NCBI GenBank assembly: GCA_900770645.1
Contig: CAAGKY010000102.1
Location: 3,049 to 67,048, forward strand
From: Bacilli bacterium
GTDB taxonomy: Bacteria > Bacillota_I > Bacilli_A > ML615J-28 > CAG-313
DNA: 64,000 nucleotides
Reading direction: 5' to 3'
The number at the start of each line of letters is the position of its first letter. Position 1 is the stretch's first letter. This document shows positions 25,152 through 32,139 of this stretch, piece by piece. Below the pieces are notes generated by a model that saw only the letters and a program-made list of their open reading frames with translations, searched no databases and was not told where the DNA came from. The position numbers and the translations under genes were made by a program.

Positions 25152-26393
25152 ATGGCAGTAAAAAAAATATATAAAGGATCGAGTGTAATAAATAACCTAT
25201 CTGTTGGAAGCACAGAAGTTAAAAAAGTAGTTGTTATAAATAGTAGTGGTACTTCTAATACTGTTTATGAAAAAGATTTTGATACATACATTACTGTCGT
25301 AACTCCTGCTGGGACAGTTATAAACAAACAAATGGTGACAGCTGGCACAAGTCTTACAACGTCTACTCTTCTTGGTAAAGTACTATCTTATAAATCTTCT
25401 GAATATACATCTAATAATCTATACTATTATGATGTACCATGCGATATAACTGTTACACTCTACGATGAAAATAATCAAGTAATTAGGAATATTTTTACTA
25501 CCGCTGACGATTTCTATGATGATTTAGCTTCTTATAATTGTGCTACTTCTGGAACATATTATCATATAAAAGCTGAAGTAGAATCTACTTCAAAAGTCGC
25601 AGTTATGCTTAATATTGATGTTTATTATTATATGTCTTTTGCGCTTTCTGGACTAGTTTTTACTAAAAGTTATCATAAAGGCTCGACATATTCTCAAATT
25701 ATTAATGATTCAGGAAGACCTTCGAGTGAAGTTGTCACTACTGGTGGCTGAAAATATTCTTATTATTATCATCATTTAAGATATGACGACGATACGTCAT
25801 CTACTATTAGCTCTTCAGATCGTATTTTGTCTAGTAGAGCTGTTGAGTATTATTATGCGTATGATCTAGAACAAGTTGACACTAGCGCAGATGGCGCACC
25901 GACTTATTCTGGAGTATTCTTAAAGGCAAGTGATGGAACGTGGCAAACAGTTTTCTCTTGTAGCGGAAACTCTTACGGCGCTATTTATGGAACAGTTAAT
26001 GCGTCTGGATCAGACGGTGCTTATAGTGGATATACTTATTCTCTTTTGCTGAAATTCTGAATTGTAACTCCGCCTGGGACAAGTGAAGGTAAAGGATGAA
26101 AAGTTACAGTATATAGTAATAGACAATATATAACTAGTGATGTAACTGCTTTTGATACTTCAAGCGGCTTTATTTTTCCTGGAGTAAACTCAAGAGGTAC
26201 AGGATTTAATAATGTTCGTTTAGGAACATACCAACAAGGTTCTCACAATCTTGGAACAGGGTGATTAAAATTAAAAGCTGCTGGAACAGATATTGTTGGA
26301 AGTCTTGGTGTTGAAAATCAAGAACTTACTAATAACTGTACTATTTATTGAGATGCTAACAACAGTAATTCATCTTCTGGAGGAGGAGACTAA
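25152..26393 (+). CDS. Tail tip / adhesin protein with TGA codons
   Basis: 413 residues; several TGA codons in the second half (TTGG-W-KYSY, LKF-W-IVT, KG-W-KVT). Tyr- and Ser-rich beta protein beginning MAVKKIYKGSSVINNL, ending SSSGGGD. No recognised fold. Its stop codon overlaps the start of the MurE-like gene by one base, indicating translational coupling. Confidence 0.7.
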
Positions 26394-27949
26394 TGAAAAA
26401 AAATTATTTATACGATCTTGTGAAAGATGCAAAAAGCAATATATTAAATCATTTTGAAGTATTAAAAAATCAGTATCCAAATATTTTAAATTTTAATTCT
26501 TTTAATGAGTTGCTAGAGAGAGTAAAATCTAAAGAACTATTAGATGCAATTAAAAAATTAATTTCTAATTTTTCTTTTGACGAAAATACAAAAAATATTT
26601 TGTTAAATCGTCTTGATGATACTGAAGATAGAGATCCTATTGTTATTGGGATCACTGGAACTGTGGGAAAAACTTCAATTGCTTATTTACTTAGCGAATA
26701 TTTTAAAGCGTATGGAAAGAAGGTAACTCTTCTTTCTAGCGCTGAAATAGATAATCCAATACTTTCTATTTCAAAAAATTTTCCAATTGACGTTCCAATT
26801 ACATCTTTAGATTTTTTAAAATACTTCATAAAGGAAAGTTTAAATTATAATAGTGATATAATTATTATTGAAGTATCTGAAGAAGCTCTTAAAGACGGCA
26901 GAGTTGATGGTATACCTTTTGATATTAAGATTTTATCACATTTTTGGTCTACATGGTTATTTCCTGACACTTCTGAAGAGAATTATTTTCAAAACAAGAG
27001 TAAGTTTTTTGAAAAAGAAGATGACGTAATGTATTTTATTAATAATAATGCGAAAATGGTTCGTAGATTTATTGATAAAGTTAAAAATTATAAACTATTT
27101 GGTGCAAGAGTAAATAGTCAAGATATTAAGAATGAAGATACTAATTATATCGAAGAGCATTTATTTCAAAGTATAAAAAATCAAGCATATGTTATAAAAG
27201 GAGAAAAAGGTTCTTATACTTTAAAGAGTAAAAATATGTTTGGTACTCATCATATGGTTAACTTAACTTGTATTGTTGGAGTACTAGAATATTTAAATAT
27301 GTTAGATACAGATATTTTAAGCCAAGTTCTTTGCTCAACAAAAGTTCCAGGTAGAGAAGTAATTACTGCAGGTGATAGAACATTTATTGTAACACTTAAT
27401 TATTTAAATGAAATTAATTTTATTCGTGAATATTTAGCTAAAGAATATTTTGAAGAAAATGCATTAGGTGAGTCTTTGTTTAACGAGAAATTTAATTGTG
27501 AGATAAATAATATAGTATTACTTGACGGTATAGAAGGATTTTCTCCAAATTGAAAAACTAGAAGTGGAAAACCTTTGACTGAAGAATTATTTAGATCTAT
27601 TAAAGAGAGAACAAAGAGTGATTATAAGAGATGGAAGTCATTAGGTTTTGATGGATTATCTAAAATTTATTTAACTCCAAATAATCCAGGTCATGCAGAC
27701 CCAGAAGAACTTGTTGAATATCTTCGTGAATTATACGAACCATCGCAAAAACCGATTACTACTATTTCTGATAGACGAAAAGCTCTTCAACAAGTTGTAT
27801 TTGACTCTGAACCTGGTGATATTATTTTTATCTCTGGTAGAGGTAATTTCCAATATTATGAGTTAAAAGATGAGACTTTATTCTTTACAGATAGTGCGAT
27901 AATTACAGATACAATAAAGAATTTACCTTGAAGTAAAGATTTAGCATAA
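26393..27949 (+). CDS. Mur-ligase-family (MurE-like) enzyme
   Basis: 518 residues with two TGA codons. A P-loop GITGTVGKTSIAYLL near residue 85 matches the Mur ligase GTxGKT site. The region KVPGREVITAGDRTFIVTLNY corresponds to the start of the C-terminal Mur domain (PGR ... vxVDYAHTP), and TISDRRKALQQVV ... PGDIIFISGRGNFQYY to the closing MurE motif (DDRxxAI ... AGKGHE). Mur ligases are ATP-dependent amide ligases that normally build the peptidoglycan peptide. Known family members are cytoplasmic. The context, the last gene of a tail operon and translationally coupled to an adhesin, is unusual. The family is clear; substrate and activity are unknown. Confidence 0.8.
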
Positions 27950-27959
27950 TAAAATAATC

Positions 27960-27994
27960 AATAAAGCAACTATTATAGGTTGCTTTATTTTTTA
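27960..27994 (+). terminator. Intrinsic terminator ending the tail operon
   Basis: An 11-bp stem AATAAAGCAAC/GTTGCTTTATT followed by TTTTT. Confidence 0.9.
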
Positions 27995-28002
27995 CGAAAA
28001 AA

Positions 28003-28018
28003 TATTGTATAATATAAT
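28003..28018 (+). promoter_or_regulatory. Early-type promoter motif
   Basis: TATTGTATAATATAAT stands 10 bases after the terminator and opens a 190-base structured leader. Confidence 0.65.
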
Positions 28019-28020
28019 AT

Positions 28021-28200
28021 AAATACTAGTGTGTCATATCGGTGCGATTAAAGTATAGAGACTTGTGTAAAGAGTAGATATGAGAAACACTTGGTTAACT
28101 GGATACTTTACACAATAACTATTGATCAGGTTATTTAATCCCAGAGCTAAGTGGTTAGCGGTTTGCTAGTTTTCCCGCTAGATTTTTAAATAAAAGAGAG
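28021..28200 (+). ncRNA. Structured leader or small RNA before the HAD phosphatase
   Basis: Two strong helices can be drawn: TTGTGTAAAG (about 28062) with CTTTACACAA (about 28107), and TAGCGG with CCGCTA around 28155-28182. Between them is GAGCTAAGTGGTTAGC, which resembles a tRNA D-arm, but no T-arm is present. It could be a cis-acting leader, a stable small RNA, or a tRNA-like decoy. No riboswitch class was recognised. Confidence 0.45.
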
Positions 28201-28212
28201 GTGATGATTACT

Positions 28213-28716
28213 ATGTCTAATTATATTTTTCTAGACATAGACGGCGTAATGAATAATCGTCGAGACTGGATGTCTAAAGTAGACAACAAGACAGAACAAT
28301 TTCATAGCCATAGAATGTTTTGTGACGAAGCTTGGCAACTATTGAGTGATGTTTGTCAAAAAACAAATGCAAAAATCATTTTATCATCATCTTGGCGCTT
28401 AGGACTTACTTATGATGAAAATGATAAGGTTATAGCTAGAGACCATACTTGTCATTTATCTACAAAACTAATTGAATATTTTGATAAATATGATATTAAA
28501 TTAGTTGGCATTACTGTTAATAATTGGTCTGAACGTGGACAACAGATAATGAAATATGTTATGGATCATCTTGAAATAGAAGATGATTTTGTAGTAATAG
28601 ATGATGAATCTTTTGATATCAGAGAATATGTTTCTGAAGATCAGTTTATAAAAACAGAATTTGAAACTGGATTGCTTCCAGAACATTGTGAAAAAATCAT
28701 TAAATATTTTAATTAG
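28213..28716 (+). CDS. HAD-family phosphatase (Swiss-army-knife RNA-repair type)
   Basis: 168 residues from the ATG at 28213, which has AGAGGTG about 10 bases upstream; the ATG at 28204 touches the RBS. Motif I FLDIDGVMNN gives the nucleophile and acid/base aspartates, KIILSSSWR is motif II with the SSWR signature of this HAD subfamily, and VVIDDES is the C-terminal acidic motif. Such domains often act on polynucleotide 5'- or 3'-phosphates in RNA repair. RNA repair would fit a phage that carries many tRNAs, but the substrate is inferred. Confidence 0.75.
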   Translation: MSNYIFLDIDGVMNNRRDWMSKVDNKTEQFHSHRMFCDEAWQLLSDVCQKTNAKIILSSSWRLGLTYDENDKVIARDHTCHLSTKLIEYFDKYDIKLVGITVNNWSERGQQIMKYVMDHLEIEDDFVVIDDESFDIREYVSEDQFIKTEFETGLLPEHCEKIIKYFN

Positions 28717-28723
28717 AGGTTCG

Positions 28724-28752
28724 AAAAACGTTTATTTTAAACGTTTTTTTAT
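28724..28752 (+). terminator. Intrinsic terminator
   Basis: A perfect 10-bp stem AAAAACGTTT/AAACGTTTTT with a 5-base loop and further T residues. Confidence 0.8.
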
Positions 28753-28846
28753 TTTATATATCTTTTATTACCTTTTTTCAAAAGTTTATTTGGGATTAAT
28801 TTTGAAGCTCTATTATTAATATTTAAATTAACTTTATGAATTATTT

Positions 28847-28863
28847 TTTGCTAAATTATATGA
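28847..28863 (+). promoter_or_regulatory. Late-type promoter motif
   Basis: TTTGCTAAATTATATGA lies 33 bases before the start of the baseplate-like gene. The 60-base in-frame extension upstream of that gene runs through this motif and is not coding. Confidence 0.6.
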
Positions 28864-28895
28864 TATTAAAGTACGTTCACAAGAGGAGAAACGTT

Positions 28896-29309
28896 ATGGC
28901 TAAAAATATAATAAGAATGAATCGTGGCGACACTTTTCCGTTTACCGCAATTGTAGAAGATCCTAAAAATCTTAATTCGTTTTATAAATTAACTAACACA
29001 GATATTTTATATTTTGCAATTCTTCCACCTCACAGTCGATTTGAAGACGCAGAAAAAGATGGTGGAATAATTCGATATTTCTTAGCTGAAGATCAAAAAG
29101 ATTCTGGATCTTTTGAGATAGTTTTAAACGCTAAAGATACTAAAGATTTACACCCTGGAGTTTATTATTATTGCTTAAAGTTACAAAAATTGCCTGCAGA
29201 AGAGTACGGAGAATCGTTTAAAAATAATTTAGAAAATATTGTTGGTAATTTTGAATTAGGAGAAATTCAAACAGTGGTTAAACGAACTAAATTTGTCATT
29301 AATGAATAA
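28896..29309 (+). CDS. Baseplate/tail structural protein
   Basis: 137 residues beginning MAKNIIRMNRGDTFPFTAIV, from the ATG behind AGAGGAGA. The IRMNRGDTFPF ... YKLTNTDILYFAI ... LHPGVYYYCLKL pattern is typical of short phage baseplate or tail-assembly beta proteins that join to fibres. No Trp codons. Forms a two-gene unit with 29330. Confidence 0.65.
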   Translation: MAKNIIRMNRGDTFPFTAIVEDPKNLNSFYKLTNTDILYFAILPPHSRFEDAEKDGGIIRYFLAEDQKDSGSFEIVLNAKDTKDLHPGVYYYCLKLQKLPAEEYGESFKNNLENIVGNFELGEIQTVVKRTKFVINE

Positions 29310-29329
29310 TCTTTAGGAGGAATAGATTA

Positions 29330-30259
29330 ATGATTAGAGGAAACGTTAAAAATAATGACATTACGACTGTTATTGGTCAAATTTCTCAAGCTGAACCTAT
29401 TACGGCAGAAATAGGTAGAGGCGATCATAGTGAGCTTCTAAATAGAGATTTACCAAATCAGCATAGTATTGAAGCAATTTTTGGATTACGAGAAATTATT
29501 ACAGAACTAAAGCAAAGTAATAGTGAACTAAGAGAGTATTTATCTGGAGAAACTTCATATACTTTAGAAAGTATTAAGAATTTTAATTCTATATTAGCAG
29601 ATATAGACAAAAAATTAGTTAATGAGATTTCTAGAGCGATCTTAGCTGATGAATCAAACGAAAATAAGACATTAATACTTGAAAGAAATCTTTCAGAAAT
29701 TCAGAAGACATTGTCAGCTAAAATCTCTGAAGAGAGACAAAGTATAAGTTTATTATTAGATGAATTAGAAACAAAGTATAAGACTGCAGACAAAGATTTA
29801 GAGTCAGAAATTAATACTCTGCAAAATCGTGATGATCAAATGTCTGACGAAATAGGAATCTTACAAAATAAGTTAACTCTGACAATTGATGACTTGAATA
29901 AAAAAGAAGAATATTTAAAGTCACTAAATGATGCATTAAGCACTCGTGTAACTGTTTTGCACAAAGCAATTGAGATAGAGACTAGAAAATTTGAAGAAAA
30001 AGATTCTATTTTATTAGAAACTATTAATAGTGAGACTGAACGAGCTATTTTAGCAGAAAGTGATTTACAAAAGACTTTGCAAGAAGAAGTAGCTAGAGCA
30101 ACCGCACAAGAGTCTTCTTTACAAACAAATTTTACTTCTGATTTAAGAAGATTAGAAACTAATGTTCAAAACAAGCTTGACGCTAAAGCAGATCTAAAAA
30201 ATGGTAAATTATTAGAAGAGCAAGTGCCATTCTTAAATGTTGTCTGTACACTAGAGTAA
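29330..30259 (+). CDS. Coiled-coil structural protein
   Basis: 309 residues: a 60-residue N-terminal cap (MIRGNVKNNDITTVIGQIS), a long heptad-repeat stalk (residues 65-290), and a short hydrophobic end (EEQVPFLNVVCTLE). The NKLDAKADLKNGKL segment is a common stalk-to-tip linker in phage fibres. AGGAGG RBS. Probably a fibre or spacer working with the preceding protein. Confidence 0.7.
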   Translation: MIRGNVKNNDITTVIGQISQAEPITAEIGRGDHSELLNRDLPNQHSIEAIFGLREIITELKQSNSELREYLSGETSYTLESIKNFNSILADIDKKLVNEISRAILADESNENKTLILERNLSEIQKTLSAKISEERQSISLLLDELETKYKTADKDLESEINTLQNRDDQMSDEIGILQNKLTLTIDDLNKKEEYLKSLNDALSTRVTVLHKAIEIETRKFEEKDSILLETINSETERAILAESDLQKTLQEEVARATAQESSLQTNFTSDLRRLETNVQNKLDAKADLKNGKLLEEQVPFLNVVCTLE

Positions 30260-30297
30260 AAAAGATACTAGTATAACTAGTATCTTTTTATTTTTTT
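30259..30297 (+). terminator. Intrinsic terminator
   Basis: A perfect 13-bp stem AAAAGATACTAGT/ACTAGTATCTTTT with a 3-base loop, followed by TATTTTTTT. Confidence 0.9.
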
Positions 30298-30315
30298 AAA
30301 AAATAGTTTAAAAAA

Positions 30316-30331
30316 CATTGTATTATATTAT
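30316..30331 (+). promoter_or_regulatory. Early-type promoter motif (TATTAT variant)
   Basis: ACATTGTATTATATTATG lies 40 bases before the MazG-like gene. Confidence 0.55.
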
Positions 30332-30360
30332 GTAAAAAAATTTAAAAGGAGATTATAAAA

Positions 30361-30696
30361 ATGTTTAAATTAATTAGAGATAATGTTCCTTCTATTATGA
30401 AGAAAGAAGATAAGGTTTGTAATTATGCAGCTGTTCAAAATGATGAATTGTATTTTGAACTATTACGTGGAAAATTAATTGAAGAAGTTAATGAATTTTT
30501 AAATAATGGAGCAGTTGAAGAGCTAGTCGATATTGTGACAGTTGTTAAAGCAATATGTACAGCTTTAGGTATTAATGAGAAATCTTTTGAAGAGTTTTAT
30601 AATGATAAACTTGAAAAACAAGGTAGCTTTGATAATAAGTATATGATCTTCTTACCAGATCAACCTCAAGTACTACCTGAAGAAGATAATAAATAA
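30361..30696 (+). CDS. MazG / PRA-PH-like nucleotide pyrophosphohydrolase
   Basis: 111 residues with KLIRDNVPSIM at the start and the all-alpha metal site LIEEVNEFLNNGAVEELVDIVTVVKAI (EExxE ... ExxD). Members hydrolyse nucleoside triphosphates to monophosphates, and phage versions are used to manage nucleotide or alarmone pools. AAAAGGAG RBS; no Trp. The gene precedes the SPFH gene by 45 bases, possibly in the same transcript. Confidence 0.75.
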   Translation: MFKLIRDNVPSIMKKEDKVCNYAAVQNDELYFELLRGKLIEEVNEFLNNGAVEELVDIVTVVKAICTALGINEKSFEEFYNDKLEKQGSFDNKYMIFLPDQPQVLPEEDNK

Positions 30697-30741
30697 GATA
30701 TTATAAGAGAAATATAAAGAAGAAAGGAATTAAACTAAAAT

Positions 30742-31773
30742 ATGTTTATTGGAGTTTTATTAGGAATTATTTTTGTTGCTGCTGCAATTGGTTTAGGTTT
30801 TGCAGCATATTCAGCTTTTGGTAATGAGCGAAGTGTAGGTGGAGCATTTTCTGTTGTTGGTTGTATTATTTTTGTAATTGCTTTTTTAGCTGTTCCATTT
30901 AGTATTAGAACAGTAGATACTGGTAATATTGCAGTAGTTAAGCAATTAGGTGAAGCAAAATATACTAGATCTGCCGGAACTCATTTTGATTTTTGGATGA
31001 CTAAGACTTATACTACATATGATGCGAAAGTTCAAAATGTAGATATTACTACACAAGCTTATTCAAGTGATGCTCAAACAATGGAGATTGCAATGACGCT
31101 TCAATATCAAATTATTTCAGATAAAGTAGTTGATATTGCAAAAGAATATGGAACATTAGATATTTTACAAAATCGTATTCAAAGTATTGCGATAGAGAAA
31201 ACAAAATCAGTATTATCAGCTTATAAAGCTATGGATATTATCGAAGATCGTGCTAAGATGTCACCGTTAGTAGAAGAAGCTATTAAAGAAGCTATTGGTG
31301 AAAAATATTTTGTTACAGTACAAACTGTTGTGTTAACAGATATTTCATTCTCAGAAGCTTTTGAAAAAGCAGTTGAAGAAAAAATGGTAGCAGAACAAGC
31401 TAAACTACAAAAAGATTATGAAAACCAAGCTGCTGAGGCTGCAGCAGAAACAGCTAAAAAAGTAGCTGAAATGCAAGCAGATGCAGAAGCTTATGCAAAA
31501 GAAAAAGCAGCTGAAGCAGAAGCAAAAGCTATTATTGCTAAAGCAGAAGCTGAAGCTGAAGCTTTAAATATTCAAACATTAGAAGTAGCTAAAATGCTAG
31601 GATTTACTGAAGTTGTAGATAATAAAGAACAAATTAAAGAAAATTTAACTTTAGAAGAAGCTAAATTAATTAAGGCATATATTGAATATATTAAATATAT
31701 GGAAGCTTGGAATGGAGAATTACCAGATACTGTTGTTGGCAGTGATGCAAGTATAATTCTTCCAGCAAAATAA
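30742..31773 (+). CDS. SPFH/Band-7 (prohibitin-like) membrane protein
   Basis: 343 residues. Two hydrophobic segments at residues 1-25 and 33-55, then the Band-7 core (VDTGNIAVVKQLGEAKYTRSAGTHF ... VDITTQAYSSDAQTMEIAMTLQYQI) and a long Ala/Glu coiled coil (residues 215-285). SPFH proteins form ring or cage scaffolds on the inner membrane. Phage copies are often suggested to act on the membrane or on host proteases, but the role here is unknown. Confidence 0.8.
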   Translation: MFIGVLLGIIFVAAAIGLGFAAYSAFGNERSVGGAFSVVGCIIFVIAFLAVPFSIRTVDTGNIAVVKQLGEAKYTRSAGTHFDFWMTKTYTTYDAKVQNVDITTQAYSSDAQTMEIAMTLQYQIISDKVVDIAKEYGTLDILQNRIQSIAIEKTKSVLSAYKAMDIIEDRAKMSPLVEEAIKEAIGEKYFVTVQTVVLTDISFSEAFEKAVEEKMVAEQAKLQKDYENQAAEAAAETAKKVAEMQADAEAYAKEKAAEAEAKAIIAKAEAEAEALNIQTLEVAKMLGFTEVVDNKEQIKENLTLEEAKLIKAYIEYIKYMEAWNGELPDTVVGSDASIILPAK

Positions 31774-31812
31774 AAAATATTTTTTAAAAAATAATTAAAA
31801 TTTTGAAAAAAA

Positions 31813-31828
31813 TATTGTATAATATTAT
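31813..31828 (+). promoter_or_regulatory. Early-type promoter motif before the Y-RNA/TROVE locus
   Basis: TATTGTATAATATTATGT lies about 12 bases before the first hairpin RNA. Confidence 0.65.
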
Positions 31829-31836
31829 GTAAACAA

Positions 31837-31956
31837 AAAGAGATGTAGCGGATGCATGAGTTACTTCGTATAATGGTTAATACACTTTTCTTTTAAAAAA
31901 GCTAAGCTGGTTCGACTCCAGCAGTAAAATGCTCGTGCAGTTATTCACATCTTTTC
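31837..31956 (+). ncRNA. Y-RNA-like RNA with an embedded tRNA-Lys(UUU)-like module
   Basis: The ends pair (AGATGT 31841-31846 with ACATCT 31947-31952, extendable outward). After an internal loop (AGCGGAT / AGTTATTC) a second helix GCATGAG/CTCGTGC leads into a tRNA-like body: TTACT/AGTAA stem, D-arm GTAT-ATAC, anticodon arm CTTTT/AAAAG with loop CTTTTAA, and T-arm GCTGG-TTCGACT-CCAGC. There is no 7-bp acceptor stem and no CCA. This matches the plan of bacterial YrlA-type Y RNAs, which fuse a Ro60-binding stem to a tRNA mimic and are encoded next to the Ro60 gene, as here. An ordinary but unusually flanked tRNA-Lys is the alternative. Confidence 0.65.
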
Positions 31957-31972
31957 TAACTTAATATTATTA

Positions 31973-32080
31973 TTGACCTAGCGGTAACAGCAGTTACTTC
32001 GGAATTAAAATTAAACTACAAATTTTTTGATGAATATTTTTTTGATAGAAACATAAACTGCTGTTAAATATTCAGGTCAA
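31973..32080 (+). ncRNA. Second Y-RNA-like hairpin RNA
   Basis: The closing helix TTGACCT/AGGTCAA and the inner helix AACAGCAGTT/AACTGCTGTT (10 bp, perfect) flank an internal loop, AGCGGT on the 5' side and AAATATTC on the 3' side. The previous RNA shows the same two loop strands (AGCGG ... TATTC) although both flanking helices differ completely, so the loop is conserved while the stems change. The 60-base interior is AT-rich and not tRNA-like. Confidence 0.6.
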
Positions 32081-32096
32081 TTAAATTTACTATATA

Positions 32097-32138
32097 TCTC
32101 TTTTTGTTACAAATATAACAAAAGGAGATTTTTTATTT
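32097..32138 (+). promoter_or_regulatory. Terminator-like hairpin that covers the TROVE gene's RBS
   Basis: TCTCTTTTTGTTA (32097-32109) pairs with TAACAAAAGGAGA (32116-32128), 13 bp with one G-T pair, then TTTTTTATTTT. The 3' strand contains the AAAGGAG ribosome binding site. The hairpin could both end the Y-RNA transcripts and limit TROVE translation. Confidence 0.6.
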
Positions 32139-32139
32139 T

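Noticed and set aside
2348..27949. Interpretation of TGA as selenocysteine or as glycine
   Set aside because: TGA falls at positions expected for Trp, no SECIS-like element or sel genes are seen, and a tRNA-Trp(UCA) and TrpRS are present.
2348..27949. Interpretation of the tail genes as decayed pseudogenes full of stops
   Set aside because: Only TGA interrupts them; TAA and TAG appear just at gene ends with good RBS spacing to the next gene.
28836..28896. Longer N-terminus of the baseplate-like protein
   Set aside because: The extra 20 codons overlap the late promoter motif, and the internal ATG has a proper AGAGGAGA site.
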